Of a stretch of 64,000 nucleotides of DNA, positions 48,787 to 61,217 are shown one piece after another. Source of the stretch: Variovorax guangxiensis (lineage in GTDB: Bacteria; Pseudomonadota; Gammaproteobacteria; Burkholderiales; Burkholderiaceae_C); NCBI RefSeq assembly GCF_003952165.1, contig NZ_RXFT01000001.1:310001-374000 (forward strand), in the 5' to 3' direction. The notes below the pieces were generated by a model. The model did not search any database. It had not been told where the DNA came from and saw only the letters and a program-made list of their open reading frames with translations. The position numbers and the translations under genes were made by a program. How positions within the stretch are numbered: position 1 is the first letter of the stretch; the number at the start of each line of letters is the position of its first letter.

Positions 48787-51323
48787 GCAGGTACCTTTGC
48801 CTCGTCGCTAGCTACGGAACTGATAGCGTCCAACACCGGAATCCAGAAGGAAAAACGGCATCCGATCACATCCGGGCCATTGTAGATGTTCTCCGCCTGC
48901 ATCCGGCCGCGGTGCGACTCGACGATGGTGCGGCACAAATTGAGCCCGATGCCCATGCCCTCGGGCTTGGTGGAGAAGAAGGCCTCGTAGAGCCGGTCCA
49001 TCACTTCCGGGGCCAGGCCCTTGCCGGTGTCCTGCACCGAGAACTCGATGGCGTTGTGGCCCTCGATCACCTTGGGCAGCACGCGCAGTTCCACGCTGCG
49101 GCGCGCCAGCGGGCGGTCGGCGAGGTCGATGGATTCGGCGGCATTCTTGAGCAGGTTGACCATCACCTGCTCGATGAGGATCGGGTCGACCCGCACCACC
49201 GGCAGCCGCGCCGCCACGTAGTGGTTAAGGCGCACGTTGCGCCGGCGCAGCTCGATGCCGGCGAGCTCGACCGCCTCGCTCACCATGGTGGCCACGTCGG
49301 CCGGCGTGCGGTTGGGCTCGCTGCGCTTCACGAAGGAGCGGATGCGCTGGATGATCTGGCCCGCGCGCTGGGCCTGCTTCGACGTCTTCTCGAGCGCGGC
49401 GAGCAGGGCGTCGTTGTCGATCGACTGGCCCTTGATGCGCGACATCATCCCGTTGCAGTAGTTGGTGATGGCGGTCAGCGGCTGGTTGAGTTCGTGTGCA
49501 ACGCTGGAGGCCATCTCGCCCATGGTGATGAGGCGGCTGGCGGCCTGGGCCTTGTCGGCCTGCGCGGCGGCCTGCTCCTCGGCGTCGCGGCGCGGCGTGA
49601 TGTCGGTGGCGATCACCAGCTGCGCGAGGCGGCCGTCCACCCAGGTCAGGTAGCGCGAGCGCACTTCGAGCCACTTGCCCAGGTGGGGCACGAAGATCTC
49701 GTTGTTGGCGGTCTGCGCGGCGGTGAGGGTGTCGATCGGCAGGCCGGCGTACGGGTCGACGTCGTCCAGGCCCTCGTCGTGCGCGTTCGACGCCGGCACG
49801 CCGGCCTGCGCGACCATGCCGAGGTGGCCCACGGTGTCCGAACCGAACCAGAGCCGGTACAGCTTGTTGGCGAAGAGCAGTTCCTCGCTGCCGATGGGGG
49901 CCACCGACACGGCCGCGTCGAGCGCTTCCAGCACGGTGGTGAAGCGCTCGTAGGAGGCCGAGAGCTGCTCGCGGATGCGCGTGGGCTCGGTGATGTCGGT
50001 CATCGACGTCATCCAGCCGGTCTGGTGGCCGCGCGCGTCGATCAGCGGCGACACATAGAGGCGGGCGTTGAACACGCTGCCGTTCTTGCGCTTCACCCGC
50101 ACCTGGAAGCCGCCGGGCAGGGCGCGGCCGTGCAGTTCTTCTTCGAGCCGCTCGTTCATCACCTCGCGGTCGGACTCGAGCCAGTAAGGGAAGGGCGGCG
50201 ACTGGCCGACCAGTTCTTCCTCGCTCCAGCCTGTCATCGCGCAGAAGGCGGCGTTGACGTAGGTGATGCGGCCCTGCAGGTCGAGCACGCGCATGCCGGT
50301 GAGCATGGAGTTCTCCATCGCCCGGCGGAAGTTGGTCTCGGCCACCAGCCGCTGCTGCGCCTGCAGCCGCCGGCGCGTGTGGCGCCAGGTGCCGATCAGC
50401 ATCCAGCTGGTGAGCACGCTCAGCGCGCAGACCAGCCAGAAGAGCCCGTTGCCGACCACGCCCTGCGAAGTGCGGTAGGCCTGAGCCCGCAGCACCAGCG
50501 CATTGCCGACGGGCGACACCGGCACTTCATATTCGTTGGTCCGCTCCGACCAGGGCAGCAGGCGCGTGCCGCTTTCCTTCAGGTTGGCGGTGTTGCCGGC
50601 GATCACATGCCCCTTGGCGTCGAGCAGCGACACCGCGTAGCGCGCCTGCACCTCGGAGGGCATGCCGTAGCGCAGCAGGCCGTCGACCGAGAACTCGCCC
50701 AGCACCACGCCGGCGAACAGGCCCTGGTCGAAAAGGGGAATGTGCAACTGCAGCATCGCCGGCGGGTCTCCGCCGGCCACGGGCTGCGAGAAGACGGGCT
50801 GGCGCAGCTCGCGGGCCAGCGCATAGTTGCTTTCGATGTCGCCAGGGCGCAGCACGTCGCCGATCAGGTGCTGCTGCGCCGGGTGCACGCTGGGCGCTGC
50901 GTAGCCGGCCTTGAAGCGGCGGCGGTCGTCGATCCAGGTGATGGTCTGCAGCTCTGGGAACTGGCTCACCAGCGATTCGGCGCGGCTGGTGAATTCGATC
51001 GGGTCGATCTCGCGGTTGGAGGCGTCGCGCGCGATGCGCATCAGCTGCTCCTGCCGCTCCAGCAGCCGCAGGCGCATGCGCTGCTGCGCGTATTCGACGT
51101 CGCGGCGCACCGACTCCTGCTCGCGCTCGACCTCCTCGGTGCGCAGGTACCAGAAGGCGGAAACGATGGCGGCAAGGAACAGCAGCACGGCCGCCATCGG
51201 CGCGAGCATGGCGACCGCGTCCTGCAGCACCGGAGTCTGGCGTCGCCACCACCTGCGCCACCAGGACAGCGGCGAGGCGTTCACGGCACTGCGGGCAACC
51301 GCCAGCGGGGAGGAGAGAGGCAT
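48783..51323 (-). CDS. PAS-containing sensor histidine kinase, FixL-like
   Basis: This 846-residue membrane kinase is paired with the downstream FixJ-like regulator. It has a first transmembrane helix at about 38-60 (AMLAPMAAVLLFLAAIVSAF), a large periplasmic sensor region, and a second helix at about 300-320. A PAS domain follows with ITYVNAAFCAMTGWSEEELVG, then a second PAS-like domain and the HisKA helix with phospho-acceptor His610 in SSVAHELNQPLT. A HATPase domain completes it (VMVNLLKNAAESI, VQDTGKGLAPEV, GMGIGLNLCRTIVESHRG). It is divergent from the PDH operon. The signal is unknown. An earlier TTG at 51419 is possible but reaches into the promoter. Confidence 0.93.
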   Translation of the reverse strand: MPLSSPLAVARSAVNASPLSWWRRWWRRQTPVLQDAVAMLAPMAAVLLFLAAIVSAFWYLRTEEVEREQESVRRDVEYAQQRMRLRLLERQEQLMRIARDASNREIDPIEFTSRAESLVSQFPELQTITWIDDRRRFKAGYAAPSVHPAQQHLIGDVLRPGDIESNYALARELRQPVFSQPVAGGDPPAMLQLHIPLFDQGLFAGVVLGEFSVDGLLRYGMPSEVQARYAVSLLDAKGHVIAGNTANLKESGTRLLPWSERTNEYEVPVSPVGNALVLRAQAYRTSQGVVGNGLFWLVCALSVLTSWMLIGTWRHTRRRLQAQQRLVAETNFRRAMENSMLTGMRVLDLQGRITYVNAAFCAMTGWSEEELVGQSPPFPYWLESDREVMNERLEEELHGRALPGGFQVRVKRKNGSVFNARLYVSPLIDARGHQTGWMTSMTDITEPTRIREQLSASYERFTTVLEALDAAVSVAPIGSEELLFANKLYRLWFGSDTVGHLGMVAQAGVPASNAHDEGLDDVDPYAGLPIDTLTAAQTANNEIFVPHLGKWLEVRSRYLTWVDGRLAQLVIATDITPRRDAEEQAAAQADKAQAASRLITMGEMASSVAHELNQPLTAITNYCNGMMSRIKGQSIDNDALLAALEKTSKQAQRAGQIIQRIRSFVKRSEPNRTPADVATMVSEAVELAGIELRRRNVRLNHYVAARLPVVRVDPILIEQVMVNLLKNAAESIDLADRPLARRSVELRVLPKVIEGHNAIEFSVQDTGKGLAPEVMDRLYEAFFSTKPEGMGIGLNLCRTIVESHRGRMQAENIYNGPDVIGCRFSFWIPVLDAISSVASDEAKVPA

Positions 51324-51399
51324 GGGGCGGATTCTAGGCTTGCCCCCTCGGCTTGCCATGTCCCGTGCGGACATCCGTTCCTGCTCTGATTTCTTTTGA

Positions 51400-51436
51400 A
51401 TTTCACATTGAAAAATCAATGAGCACTATTTGAAAT
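51400..51436. promoter_or_regulatory. Nested inverted repeats in the kinase/aceE divergent promoter
   Basis: CATTGA-AAAA-TCAATG (51406-51421) is a perfect 6-bp inverted repeat, nested inside ATTTCA (51400-51405) and TGAAAT (51431-51436). The AT-rich region lies 85-120 bases before aceE and 77-113 bases before the kinase gene. It is a candidate operator for PDH control. Confidence 0.45.
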
Positions 51437-51520
51437 TGCGATGTTTCTATGAGAAACTCCGCCGCGTTCGCTGCACAGCGCACTTAAATTACTGCCACAG
51501 CCCTAAAAGGAGACACAAGC

Positions 51521-54235
<2,715 letters not shown>

Positions 54236-54292
54236 TCCCCAATCAACAACCAATCAACGAACGAACGGCGCCTGACGGCGGGAGACAACGAT

Positions 54293-55957
54293 ATGGCAGC
54301 AGTGGAAGTGAAGGTGCCGGACATCGGCGATTTCGATGAAGTCGCGGTGATCGAGGTGCTCGTGAAGGTGGGCGACACGGTGAAGGCCGAGCAGTCGCTC
54401 ATCACGGTCGAATCGGACAAGGCGTCGATGGAGATCCCGTCGTCGGCCGCCGGTGTGGTCAAGGAACTGAAGGTCGAAGTCGGCAGCAAGGTCAAGGAAG
54501 GCTCGGTGGTGCTCGTGCTCGAAGCCGAGGGAGCGGATGCCACGGCGGCACCGGCGCCCGCCGCGGCACCGGCAGCAGCGGCACCGGCTCCTGCACCCGC
54601 TGCTGCGGCCCCTGCGCCGGCAGCTCCGGCGGCTTCGAGCCCGGTCGAGGTCAAGGTGCCCGACATCGGCGACTTCAAGGACGTCGCCGTCATCGAAGTG
54701 CTGGTGAAGCCGGGCGACACGATCAAGGCCGAGCAGTCGCTGATCACGGTCGAGTCGGACAAGGCCTCGATGGAGATCCCATCGTCGGCCGCCGGCGTGC
54801 TCAAGGAACTCAAGGTCAAGGTCGGCGACACGGTCAACATCGGCGACCTGATCGCCGTGCTGGAAGGCGCAGCCGGTGCGGCCGCACCGGCGCCTGCGCA
54901 GGCAGCGGCAGCCGCAGCTCCTGCAGCCGCCACGGCGAGCGCTCCTGCCCCGGCAGCCCCGTCACCGGCGCCCGCAGCAGCAGCCCCGGCCCACAACCCG
55001 ACGGCCGCTCCCAGCGGCAACCTGCCGCATGCCTCTCCCTCGGTGCGCAAGTTCGCCCGCGAGCTTGGCGTGCCGCTCGAGGAGGTCAAGGGCTCCGGTC
55101 CCAAGGGCCGCATCACGCAGGAAGACATCCAGAACTTCACCAAGGCCGTGATGAGCGGCCAGGCCAGCACCAAGGCCTCGGCGGCCAAGGCGCCGGCCGG
55201 TGGCGGCGGTGGCGACGGCGCGGCGCTGGGCCTCATCCCGTGGCCCAAGGTCGACTTCACCAAGTTCGGCACGGTCGAGCGCAAGGAGCTGTCGCGCATC
55301 AAGAAGCTCAGCGGCGCGAACCTGCACCGCAACTGGGTGATGATCCCGCACGTCACCAACAATGACGAGGCCGACATCACCGAGCTCGAAGCCTTCCGCG
55401 TCTCCACCAACAAGGAGAACGAGAAGTCGGGCGTGAAGGTGACGATGCTGGCCTTCGTCATCAAGGCGGTGGTCGCGGCCCTGAAGAAATTCCCCGAGTT
55501 CAACACCAGCCTGGACGGCGACCAGCTCGTCTACAAGCAGTACTACCACATCGGCTTCGCGGCCGACACGCCCAACGGCCTGGTGGTGCCCGTGCTGAAG
55601 GACGCCGACAAGAAGGGCATCCTGCAGATCAGCGCCGAGATGGGCGAGCTCGCCAAGAAGGCGCGCGACGGCAAGCTCGGCTCGGCCGACATGCAGGGCG
55701 GCTGCTTCTCGATCAGCTCGCTCGGCGGCATCGGCGGCACGCACTTCACGCCGATCATCAACGCGCCCGAGGTGGCCATCCTCGGCCTGTCGAAGAGCGC
55801 GATGAAGCCGGTGTGGGACGGCAAGCAGTTCGTGCCGCGCCTGACGCTGCCGCTGTCGCTGTCGTACGACCACCGCGTGATCGACGGCGCCCTGGCTGCG
55901 CGTTTCAACGCCTACCTGGGCCAGGTGCTCGCGGACTACCGTCGAATCCTCCTATGA
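54293..55957 (+). CDS. aceF: Pyruvate dehydrogenase E2, dihydrolipoamide acetyltransferase with two lipoyl domains
   Basis: This 554-residue core subunit carries acetyl groups to CoA. Lipoyl domain 1 spans about 1-78 with Lys43 (ESDKASME), and lipoyl domain 2 about 118-195 with the same ESDKASME. Both are followed by Ala/Pro-rich linkers, then the peripheral subunit-binding domain ([21 protein letters not shown]) and the acetyltransferase domain (about 325-554) with the catalytic His in [15 protein letters not shown]. Two lipoyl copies are fewer than the three in E. coli. The stop TGA is shared by the ATGA of the next gene. Confidence 0.96.
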   Translation: MAAVEVKVPDIGDFDEVAVIEVLVKVGDTVKAEQSLITVESDKASMEIPSSAAGVVKELKVEVGSKVKEGSVVLVLEAEGADATAAPAPAAAPAAAAPAPAPAAAAPAPAAPAASSPVEVKVPDIGDFKDVAVIEVLVKPGDTIKAEQSLITVESDKASMEIPSSAAGVLKELKVKVGDTVNIGDLIAVLEGAAGAAAPAPAQAAAAAAPAAATASAPAPAAPSPAPAAAAPAHNPTAAPSGNLPHASPSVRKFARELGVPLEEVKGSGPKGRITQEDIQNFTKAVMSGQASTKASAAKAPAGGGGGDGAALGLIPWPKVDFTKFGTVERKELSRIKKLSGANLHRNWVMIPHVTNNDEADITELEAFRVSTNKENEKSGVKVTMLAFVIKAVVAALKKFPEFNTSLDGDQLVYKQYYHIGFAADTPNGLVVPVLKDADKKGILQISAEMGELAKKARDGKLGSADMQGGCFSISSLGGIGGTHFTPIINAPEVAILGLSKSAMKPVWDGKQFVPRLTLPLSLSYDHRVIDGALAARFNAYLGQVLADYRRILL

Positions 55958-56547
55958 CCACGGTAGTGGCCGTCCGCAAGGGCGGCCAGGTCACGATGGC
56001 AGCGGATTCTCTGGTGACCTTCGGCGACACGCGGCTCTCGCACCGCGCCGAGACGAACCAGAAGATCTTCACCGTCGAGGACGCGGCGGGCACCAGCCTG
56101 TTCGCGCTGGCCGGCGCCGCCGCGCACTTCCTGGTGCTGCAGCACGCGCTGGCCGCGCAGCCGCGCGAGCAGTTGCTGTTCGGCAGCAAGCACGAGATCT
56201 TCCGCACCTTCACGATGCTGCATCCGGTGCTCAAGGACTCGTTCTTCATGCAGACCAAGGAAGACGACCACGAGCCCTACGAGTCGAGCCAGTTCACGAT
56301 GCTGATGGCCAACCAGAGCGGCATCTACGGCATCTACAGCTACCGCGAGGTGTTCGAGTTCAAGGAGTTCTGGGCCATCGGCTCGGGACGCAGCTTTGCG
56401 CTCGGCGCCATGCACGCGGCCTATGACATCAAGTCGCGCACTTCGCGCGAAGTGGCGGAGGCGGGGATCGCCGCCGCCTGCGAATTCGATCGCAATTCGG
56501 CCCCACCGGTCGACGTTCTCACACTCAAACTGAAAGTGTCCAAATGA
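55954..56547 (+). CDS. HslV/proteasome-fold Ntn hydrolase inside the PDH operon
   Basis: This 197-residue protein starts [18 protein letters not shown], close to HslV (MTTIVSVRRNGHVVIAGD). The likely N-terminal nucleophile is Thr2 after Met removal. Asp18 and a Lys at 37 (TNQKIF) match the HslV Asp and Lys, and the later [15 protein letters not shown] matches its GSG segment. It is longer than HslV (about 175 residues) and not encoded with an HslU partner. ATGA overlaps with both aceF and lpdA show it is translated with them. The function is unknown; a peptidase or self-processing hydrolase linked to PDH is inference. Confidence 0.85.
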   Translation: MTTVVAVRKGGQVTMAADSLVTFGDTRLSHRAETNQKIFTVEDAAGTSLFALAGAAAHFLVLQHALAAQPREQLLFGSKHEIFRTFTMLHPVLKDSFFMQTKEDDHEPYESSQFTMLMANQSGIYGIYSYREVFEFKEFWAIGSGRSFALGAMHAAYDIKSRTSREVAEAGIAAACEFDRNSAPPVDVLTLKLKVSK

Positions 56548-58370
56548 GCGAACAACAAATCAAGGTGCCCGACATCGGCGACTTCGACGAAGTCGCGGTC
56601 ATCGAGGTGCTGGTCAACGTCGGAGACACGGTCAAGGCCGAGCAGTCGCTGATCACGGTCGAATCGGACAAGGCCTCGATGGAGATTCCGTCGTCCGCCG
56701 CCGGCGTGGTGAAGTCGCTCGCGGTGAAGGTGGGCGACAAGGTCAGCGAAGGTTCGGTGGTGCTGACGCTGGAAGTCGACGGTGCCGCGGCACCCGCGCC
56801 CGCCGCGGCTGCGCCTGCCCCGGCGGCTGCCGCTCCCGCGGCTAAGGCTGCAGCACCCGCACCGGCCCCTGCCGCGCCGGCCGTGGCCGTGTCCAGCTAC
56901 GGCGGCAAGGTCGACGTCGAGTGCGACGTGATCGTGCTCGGCGCCGGCCCCGGCGGCTACTCGGCCGCCTTCCGTGCCGCCGACCTCGGCCTGAAGGTCG
57001 TGCTGATCGAACGCTACGCCACCCTCGGCGGCGTGTGCCTGAACGTCGGCTGCATCCCGTCGAAGGCGCTGCTGCACGTGGCTTCGGTCATGGACGAGGT
57101 CAAGCACTTCGCCGACCTCGGCGTGAGCTTCGGCGCGCCCACGGTCGACCGCGCCAAGCTGCTCGGCCACAAGAACAAGGTGGTGGGCAAGCTCACCGGC
57201 GGCCTCACGGCCATGGCCAAGATGCGCAAGGTGACGGTGCTGCGCGGCGTCGGCAACTTCATCGACCCGCACCACATCGAGGTCGAAGAAACGTCGGGCA
57301 CCAGCTGGGACACCACGGGCAGCAAGCAGACCGTCAAGTTCCGCAGCGCGATCATCGCGGCCGGCTCGCAGGCCGTGAGCCTGCCCTTCATGCCGAAGGA
57401 CCCGCGCGTGGTCGACTCGACCGGCGCGCTGGAAATGGGCACCGACCCCAAGCGCATGCTGATCCTGGGCGGCGGCATTATCGGCCTCGAAATGGGCACG
57501 GTGTATTCCACGCTGGGCGCCCGCCTGGACGTGGTCGAAATGCTCGACGGCCTGATGCAGGGCGCGGATCGCGACCTGGTGAAGGTCTGGCAGAAGATGA
57601 ACGCGCCGCGCTTCGACAACATCATGCTCAAGACCAAGACGGTCGGCGCCGAGGCCACGAAGGAAGGCATCAAGGTCACTTTCGAGGGCGAGAACGCGCC
57701 GAAGGAACCGCAGGTGTACGACCTGGTGCTGCAGGCCGTGGGCCGCAGCCCCAACGGCAAGAAGATCAGCGCCGAGAAGGCCGGCGTGACGGTGAGCGAC
57801 CGCGGCTTCATCCCGGTCGACATCCAGATGCGCACCAACGTGCCGCACATCTTCGCCATCGGCGACATCGTGGGCCAGCCCATGCTGGCGCACAAGGCGG
57901 TGCACGAGGCCCACGTGGCGGCCGAAGTCATTGCCGGCGAACTCAAGGGCGACAAGGAGCTTTCGAGCGCGGCCTTCAACGCCCGCGTGATCCCGAGCGT
58001 GGCCTACACCGACCCCGAAGTGGCGTGGGTCGGCCTGACCGAAGACCAGGCGAAGGCCGAAGGCATCAAGGTCAAGAAGGGCCATTTCCCGTGGACGGCT
58101 TCGGGCCGCGCCATCGCCAACGGCCGCGACGAAGGCTTCACCAAGCTGCTGTTCGACGCCGAGACACACCGCATCCTGGGTGGCGGCATCGTCGGCACGC
58201 ATGCGGGCGACATGCTGGGCGAGATTGCGCTGGCCATCGAGATGGGTGCGGACGAAATCGACATCGGCAAGACCATCCACCCGCACCCGACGCTGGGCGA
58301 GAGCATCGGCATGGCGGCGGAAGTGGCGCACGGCACCTGCACGGACCTGCCGCCGCAGAAGAAGGGCTGA
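56544..58370 (+). CDS. lpdA: Dihydrolipoamide dehydrogenase with N-terminal lipoyl domain (PDH E3)
   Basis: This 608-residue flavoprotein reoxidises E2-bound lipoamide, reducing NAD. An N-terminal lipoyl domain (about 1-80, Lys43 in ESDKASME) and an Ala/Pro linker precede the E3 core (about 125-608). The core has FAD motif [14 protein letters not shown], the redox pair in [14 protein letters not shown], the NAD motif [29 protein letters not shown], and the active-site HPHPTLGES. The lipoyl extension is typical of E3 enzymes dedicated to PDH in betaproteobacteria. A terminator follows. Confidence 0.96.
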   Translation: MSEQQIKVPDIGDFDEVAVIEVLVNVGDTVKAEQSLITVESDKASMEIPSSAAGVVKSLAVKVGDKVSEGSVVLTLEVDGAAAPAPAAAAPAPAAAAPAAKAAAPAPAPAAPAVAVSSYGGKVDVECDVIVLGAGPGGYSAAFRAADLGLKVVLIERYATLGGVCLNVGCIPSKALLHVASVMDEVKHFADLGVSFGAPTVDRAKLLGHKNKVVGKLTGGLTAMAKMRKVTVLRGVGNFIDPHHIEVEETSGTSWDTTGSKQTVKFRSAIIAAGSQAVSLPFMPKDPRVVDSTGALEMGTDPKRMLILGGGIIGLEMGTVYSTLGARLDVVEMLDGLMQGADRDLVKVWQKMNAPRFDNIMLKTKTVGAEATKEGIKVTFEGENAPKEPQVYDLVLQAVGRSPNGKKISAEKAGVTVSDRGFIPVDIQMRTNVPHIFAIGDIVGQPMLAHKAVHEAHVAAEVIAGELKGDKELSSAAFNARVIPSVAYTDPEVAWVGLTEDQAKAEGIKVKKGHFPWTASGRAIANGRDEGFTKLLFDAETHRILGGGIVGTHAGDMLGEIALAIEMGADEIDIGKTIHPHPTLGESIGMAAEVAHGTCTDLPPQKKG

Positions 58371-58406
58371 GAAACCGAAAAAAGCGCCCGTCGATCGGGC
58401 GCCCAT

Positions 58407-58434
58407 AAAAAATCCCGCCTGGGCGGGATTTTTT
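58407..58434. terminator. Bidirectional intrinsic terminator after lpdA
   Basis: An ATCCCGCC/GGCGGGAT hairpin is flanked by A- and T-runs (AAAAAAT before, ATTTTTT after), so it can stop transcription of lpdA and of the convergent NlpC/P60 gene. A second stem, GCGCCCG...CGGGCGC at 58384-58402, sits just upstream. Confidence 0.9.
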
Positions 58435-58457
58435 CGTCCTTGATCAGGAAGCGAGGC

Positions 58458-59033
58458 TCAGTTGCCGGTGTTCGCGACGGCCGCAGCCTTCACTTCGTCC
58501 GCCGATCCGCCCATCACGCGGCGCGCGCCGTCGAAGCGGCGCTGCCAGTAGCTGCCGTTCATGTCTTCGACACGAACCTGGGCGCCCGAGCGGGGGGAAT
58601 GGATGAACTTGCCTTCACCGACGTAGATGCCGACATGGCTGAAGGCGCGGCGCATGGTGTTGAAGAACACGAGGTCGCCGGGCTTGAGCTGGCTGCGGTC
58701 GATCTTCTCGGTGGCTGCAGCTTGCTCTTCGGCGCGGCGGGGGAGCATGTGGCCGACCGTCTCGTTGTACATGGCGCGGACGAAGCCGCTGCAGTCGAAA
58801 CCCGATTCGGCGGTGTTGCCGCCACGGCGGTAGGGGACGCCGAGAAATCCGATGGCGGTGACGACCAGATCGGAGGTGCGTTCGGTGACGGTTTGGCGAA
58901 CCTGCTTGAGTTGTCCGATCAGGCCTTTGTCGGCAAGCATTCGTGCCAGCTCGTCATCGGTTTTTTCCTGTTGGGGGGCTGCATGGACTGCAACGGCAAA
59001 GAGGAGGGATGCGGGTAGGACGAAAAAACGCAT
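58458..59033 (-). CDS. NlpC/P60-family cell-wall endopeptidase
   Basis: This 191-residue protein cleaves peptide stems of peptidoglycan, most likely D-Glu-diaminopimelate bonds. It has a signal peptide (MRFFVLPASLLFAVAVHA) and the catalytic Cys81 (GFDCSGFV), His133 (FSHVGIYVG) and His145 (FIHSP). GVPYRRGGNT precedes the Cys as in Spr/NlpC enzymes. There is no lipidation Cys, so it is periplasmic or secreted. It is convergent with lpdA. Confidence 0.93.
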   Translation of the reverse strand: MRFFVLPASLLFAVAVHAAPQQEKTDDELARMLADKGLIGQLKQVRQTVTERTSDLVVTAIGFLGVPYRRGGNTAESGFDCSGFVRAMYNETVGHMLPRRAEEQAAATEKIDRSQLKPGDLVFFNTMRRAFSHVGIYVGEGKFIHSPRSGAQVRVEDMNGSYWQRRFDGARRVMGGSADEVKAAAVANTGN

Positions 59034-59155
59034 GGCGCGTAGGATATTGATGACGCGCGGTTATGTCAATTTAAACAGAATTAGCGGATCCCTCTGTAAG
59101 TCATTGATTTACATAGAAAATTCCGATCCGGTCAAAGAAAAAATGTAACGGCGAA

Positions 59156-59174
59156 CGTTTATGGTCCATAAACG
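59156..59174. promoter_or_regulatory. Perfect 9-bp palindrome upstream of the sugar dehydrogenase gene
   Basis: CGTTTATGG (59156-59164), one T, then CCATAAACG (59166-59174) is a perfect palindrome about 100 bases before the ATG at 59275. A GGCC-GAAA-GGCC hairpin follows at 59181-59192. The surrounding gap (59034-59274) is AT-rich compared with the flanks and holds no other gene that I can see. Confidence 0.55.
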
Positions 59175-59274
59175 GTTGACGGCCGAAAGGCCTTCGAACC
59201 TCGGGTGGATCGGTGCTCACGCTGGATTCGGTCGCTATTTCTCGTCAAGATCGCCTCAACTTCACGGAAAAGCC

Positions 59275-60405
59275 ATGAACTTGCCGCGCTTGCCTCTTCC
59301 CTCATCCCTTTGTCGTTGGGCATTTGTCACAGTAATCGGCTTCTGCGGACTCGCCGCCGCGCAGCCGCGACCCGAAACCGTGGCGACAGGGCTCGAAAAC
59401 CCATGGGGCGTCACCTTCCTTTCGGGCGGCCGTTTCGTGGTGACCGAGCGGCCGGGCCGCATGCGGCTGGTCGGTGCCGACGGCAAGATCGGTGCACCCA
59501 TCGCAGGCCTGCCGCCCATCGCGGCGGGTGGGCAGGGCGGCCTGCTCGACGTGCTGGCCGACTCCGGCTTCGAAAGGAACCGCACGCTGTATTTCTGCTT
59601 CTCCGAACCCGATGCGGGCGGCTCTGCCAACAGCACCGCGCTGGCGCGCGCCAACCTGTCGGCCGACGGTACGAGGCTGGAGGAGCTGAAGATCATCTTC
59701 AGCCAGCAGCCCAAGGTGGCGAGCCGCGCCCACTTCGGCTGCCGCATCGTCGAGGCGCGCGACGGAACGCTCTTTCTCACGCTCGGCGACCGCTTCAGCC
59801 GCAAGGAAGACGCGCAGAAGCTCGACAACCACCTCGGCAAGATCGTGCGCATCGGCAAGGATGGCTCGGTGCCCAAGGACAACCCCTTCGTCGGCAAGCC
59901 GGGCGCGCTGCCCGAGATCTGGAGCTACGGCCACCGCAACGGGCAGGGCGCCACGCTCGCGCCCGACGGCCGCCTCTGGATGACGGAGCACGGCCCGCAA
60001 GGCGGCGACGAAATCAATATTCCGCAGGCCGGCCGCAACTACGGCTGGCCCGTGATCACCTACGGCGAGAACTACGGCGGCGGAAAGATCGGCGACGGCA
60101 TCACGGCCAAGGAGGGCATGGAGCAGCCGCTGCACTACTGGGTGCCGTCGATTGCGCCATCGGGCATGGCCTTCCTGACCAGCGATCGCTACGGCGCGGC
60201 CTGGAAGGGCAACCTGTTCGTAGGTTCGCTGAAGTTCGGCTACCTGGATCGCATCGAACTCAAGGGCGGCAAGGTGGCGGCCGAGCACAAGCTGCTGGCC
60301 GAGGGCCGGGCCCGCATCCGCGACGTGAAGCAGGGGCCGGACGGGTTGCTCTACGTGCTCACCGACGAGGCCGACGGCAAGCTGCTGCGCCTGTGGCCGA
60401 ACTGA
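59275..60405 (+). CDS. PQQ-dependent-type sugar dehydrogenase (soluble, beta-propeller)
   Basis: This 376-residue secreted protein has a signal peptide (about 1-31, WAFVTVIGFCGLAAAQP) and a six-bladed propeller of the soluble glucose dehydrogenase/YliI family. Diagnostic segments are GLENPWGVTFLSGGRFVVTERPGRM, EIWSYGHRNGQG, MTEHGPQGGDEIN, RNYGWPVITYGENY and APSGMAFL. It should oxidise aldose sugars with PQQ bound from the periplasm; whether the host makes PQQ cannot be seen here. An upstream in-frame ATG at 59161 lies inside the palindrome and is less likely. Confidence 0.9.
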   Translation: MNLPRLPLPSSLCRWAFVTVIGFCGLAAAQPRPETVATGLENPWGVTFLSGGRFVVTERPGRMRLVGADGKIGAPIAGLPPIAAGGQGGLLDVLADSGFERNRTLYFCFSEPDAGGSANSTALARANLSADGTRLEELKIIFSQQPKVASRAHFGCRIVEARDGTLFLTLGDRFSRKEDAQKLDNHLGKIVRIGKDGSVPKDNPFVGKPGALPEIWSYGHRNGQGATLAPDGRLWMTEHGPQGGDEINIPQAGRNYGWPVITYGENYGGGKIGDGITAKEGMEQPLHYWVPSIAPSGMAFLTSDRYGAAWKGNLFVGSLKFGYLDRIELKGGKVAAEHKLLAEGRARIRDVKQGPDGLLYVLTDEADGKLLRLWPN

Positions 60406-60406
60406 T

Positions 60407-61207
60407 TCAGCCGGGGCAGCCTGGCAGCGGCAATGTCGGCAGCATCCGGCGCCAGAGCCGGTTCCATTCGGGCCAGTCGTGGCCGCCTTCGGTCGTGAAG
60501 ACGCGTTCGGGCGGCAGTACGCCCGCCAGCAGCCGGTTGCTGAAGGCAAAACGGTCGTCCACGCCATAGCCCAGATACAGCGGCGGCCGTGCGCCCGCCG
60601 TGTCCGTGAAGCCCGCATAGCCGCGCAGCCATTGCCAGAGCTGCGTTTCGTTGGGTGTCCGGGGAGGCTCGGCGGCCGGGTCGGTCAGCGGCCCCTTCCA
60701 TTTGGCGAGCCCGCCGGCGTTGGCGATGTCCGTGCCGAGCGCGCGCTCGCCGAGGTAGGGGGCCAGCGTCACCAGCCCTACGAGGTCGCCGGGGTGCGTC
60801 TGCGCATAGAGCATGCCGCCGAAGCCGCCGAGGGAAATGCCGACGAACCAGATGTGGCGGTAGCCCTGGCTGCGCGCGGGCGCCACCACGTCGGCGTCCA
60901 GGCGGTCGAGGATGGTCTTGTCGTTGAAGTAGCCGAGATGGGCGTCGACCAGCATCACGTCCGCCGCGATGCGGTTTTCGGCGACCGCGCGGACGAAGCC
61001 CTCGCGCTCGAACTCGTCTGGCGTCGAATAGGCGCCCGGCAGCATGACCAGCAGCGTGTCGACCTTCCCGCGCGCGCAACTGCTCTTTTCGAGCGAGGTC
61101 GCCATCGGCACCGTGGTCTTGCGCACCGCACCGCAGGCCGTGACGAGGAGGGCGGCGCCGATTCCCAGCGCGGCGAGGCAGAACCGTTTCGAGAAGAGCT
61201 TCTTCAT
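60407..61207 (-). CDS. Lipoprotein alpha/beta hydrolase
   Basis: This 266-residue protein has a lipoprotein signal (ALLVTAC, Cys25) and an alpha/beta hydrolase core. The nucleophile Ser125 lies in the elbow GISLGGFGGM, the acid is in YGVDDRFAFS and the base is in TEGGHDWPEW. The substrate is unknown; small esters or lipids at the envelope are possible. It is convergent with the sugar dehydrogenase gene, whose stop is only a base or two away. Confidence 0.85.
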   Translation of the reverse strand: MKKLFSKRFCLAALGIGAALLVTACGAVRKTTVPMATSLEKSSCARGKVDTLLVMLPGAYSTPDEFEREGFVRAVAENRIAADVMLVDAHLGYFNDKTILDRLDADVVAPARSQGYRHIWFVGISLGGFGGMLYAQTHPGDLVGLVTLAPYLGERALGTDIANAGGLAKWKGPLTDPAAEPPRTPNETQLWQWLRGYAGFTDTAGARPPLYLGYGVDDRFAFSNRLLAGVLPPERVFTTEGGHDWPEWNRLWRRMLPTLPLPGCPG

Positions 61208-61217
61208 CCGCCGGAGT

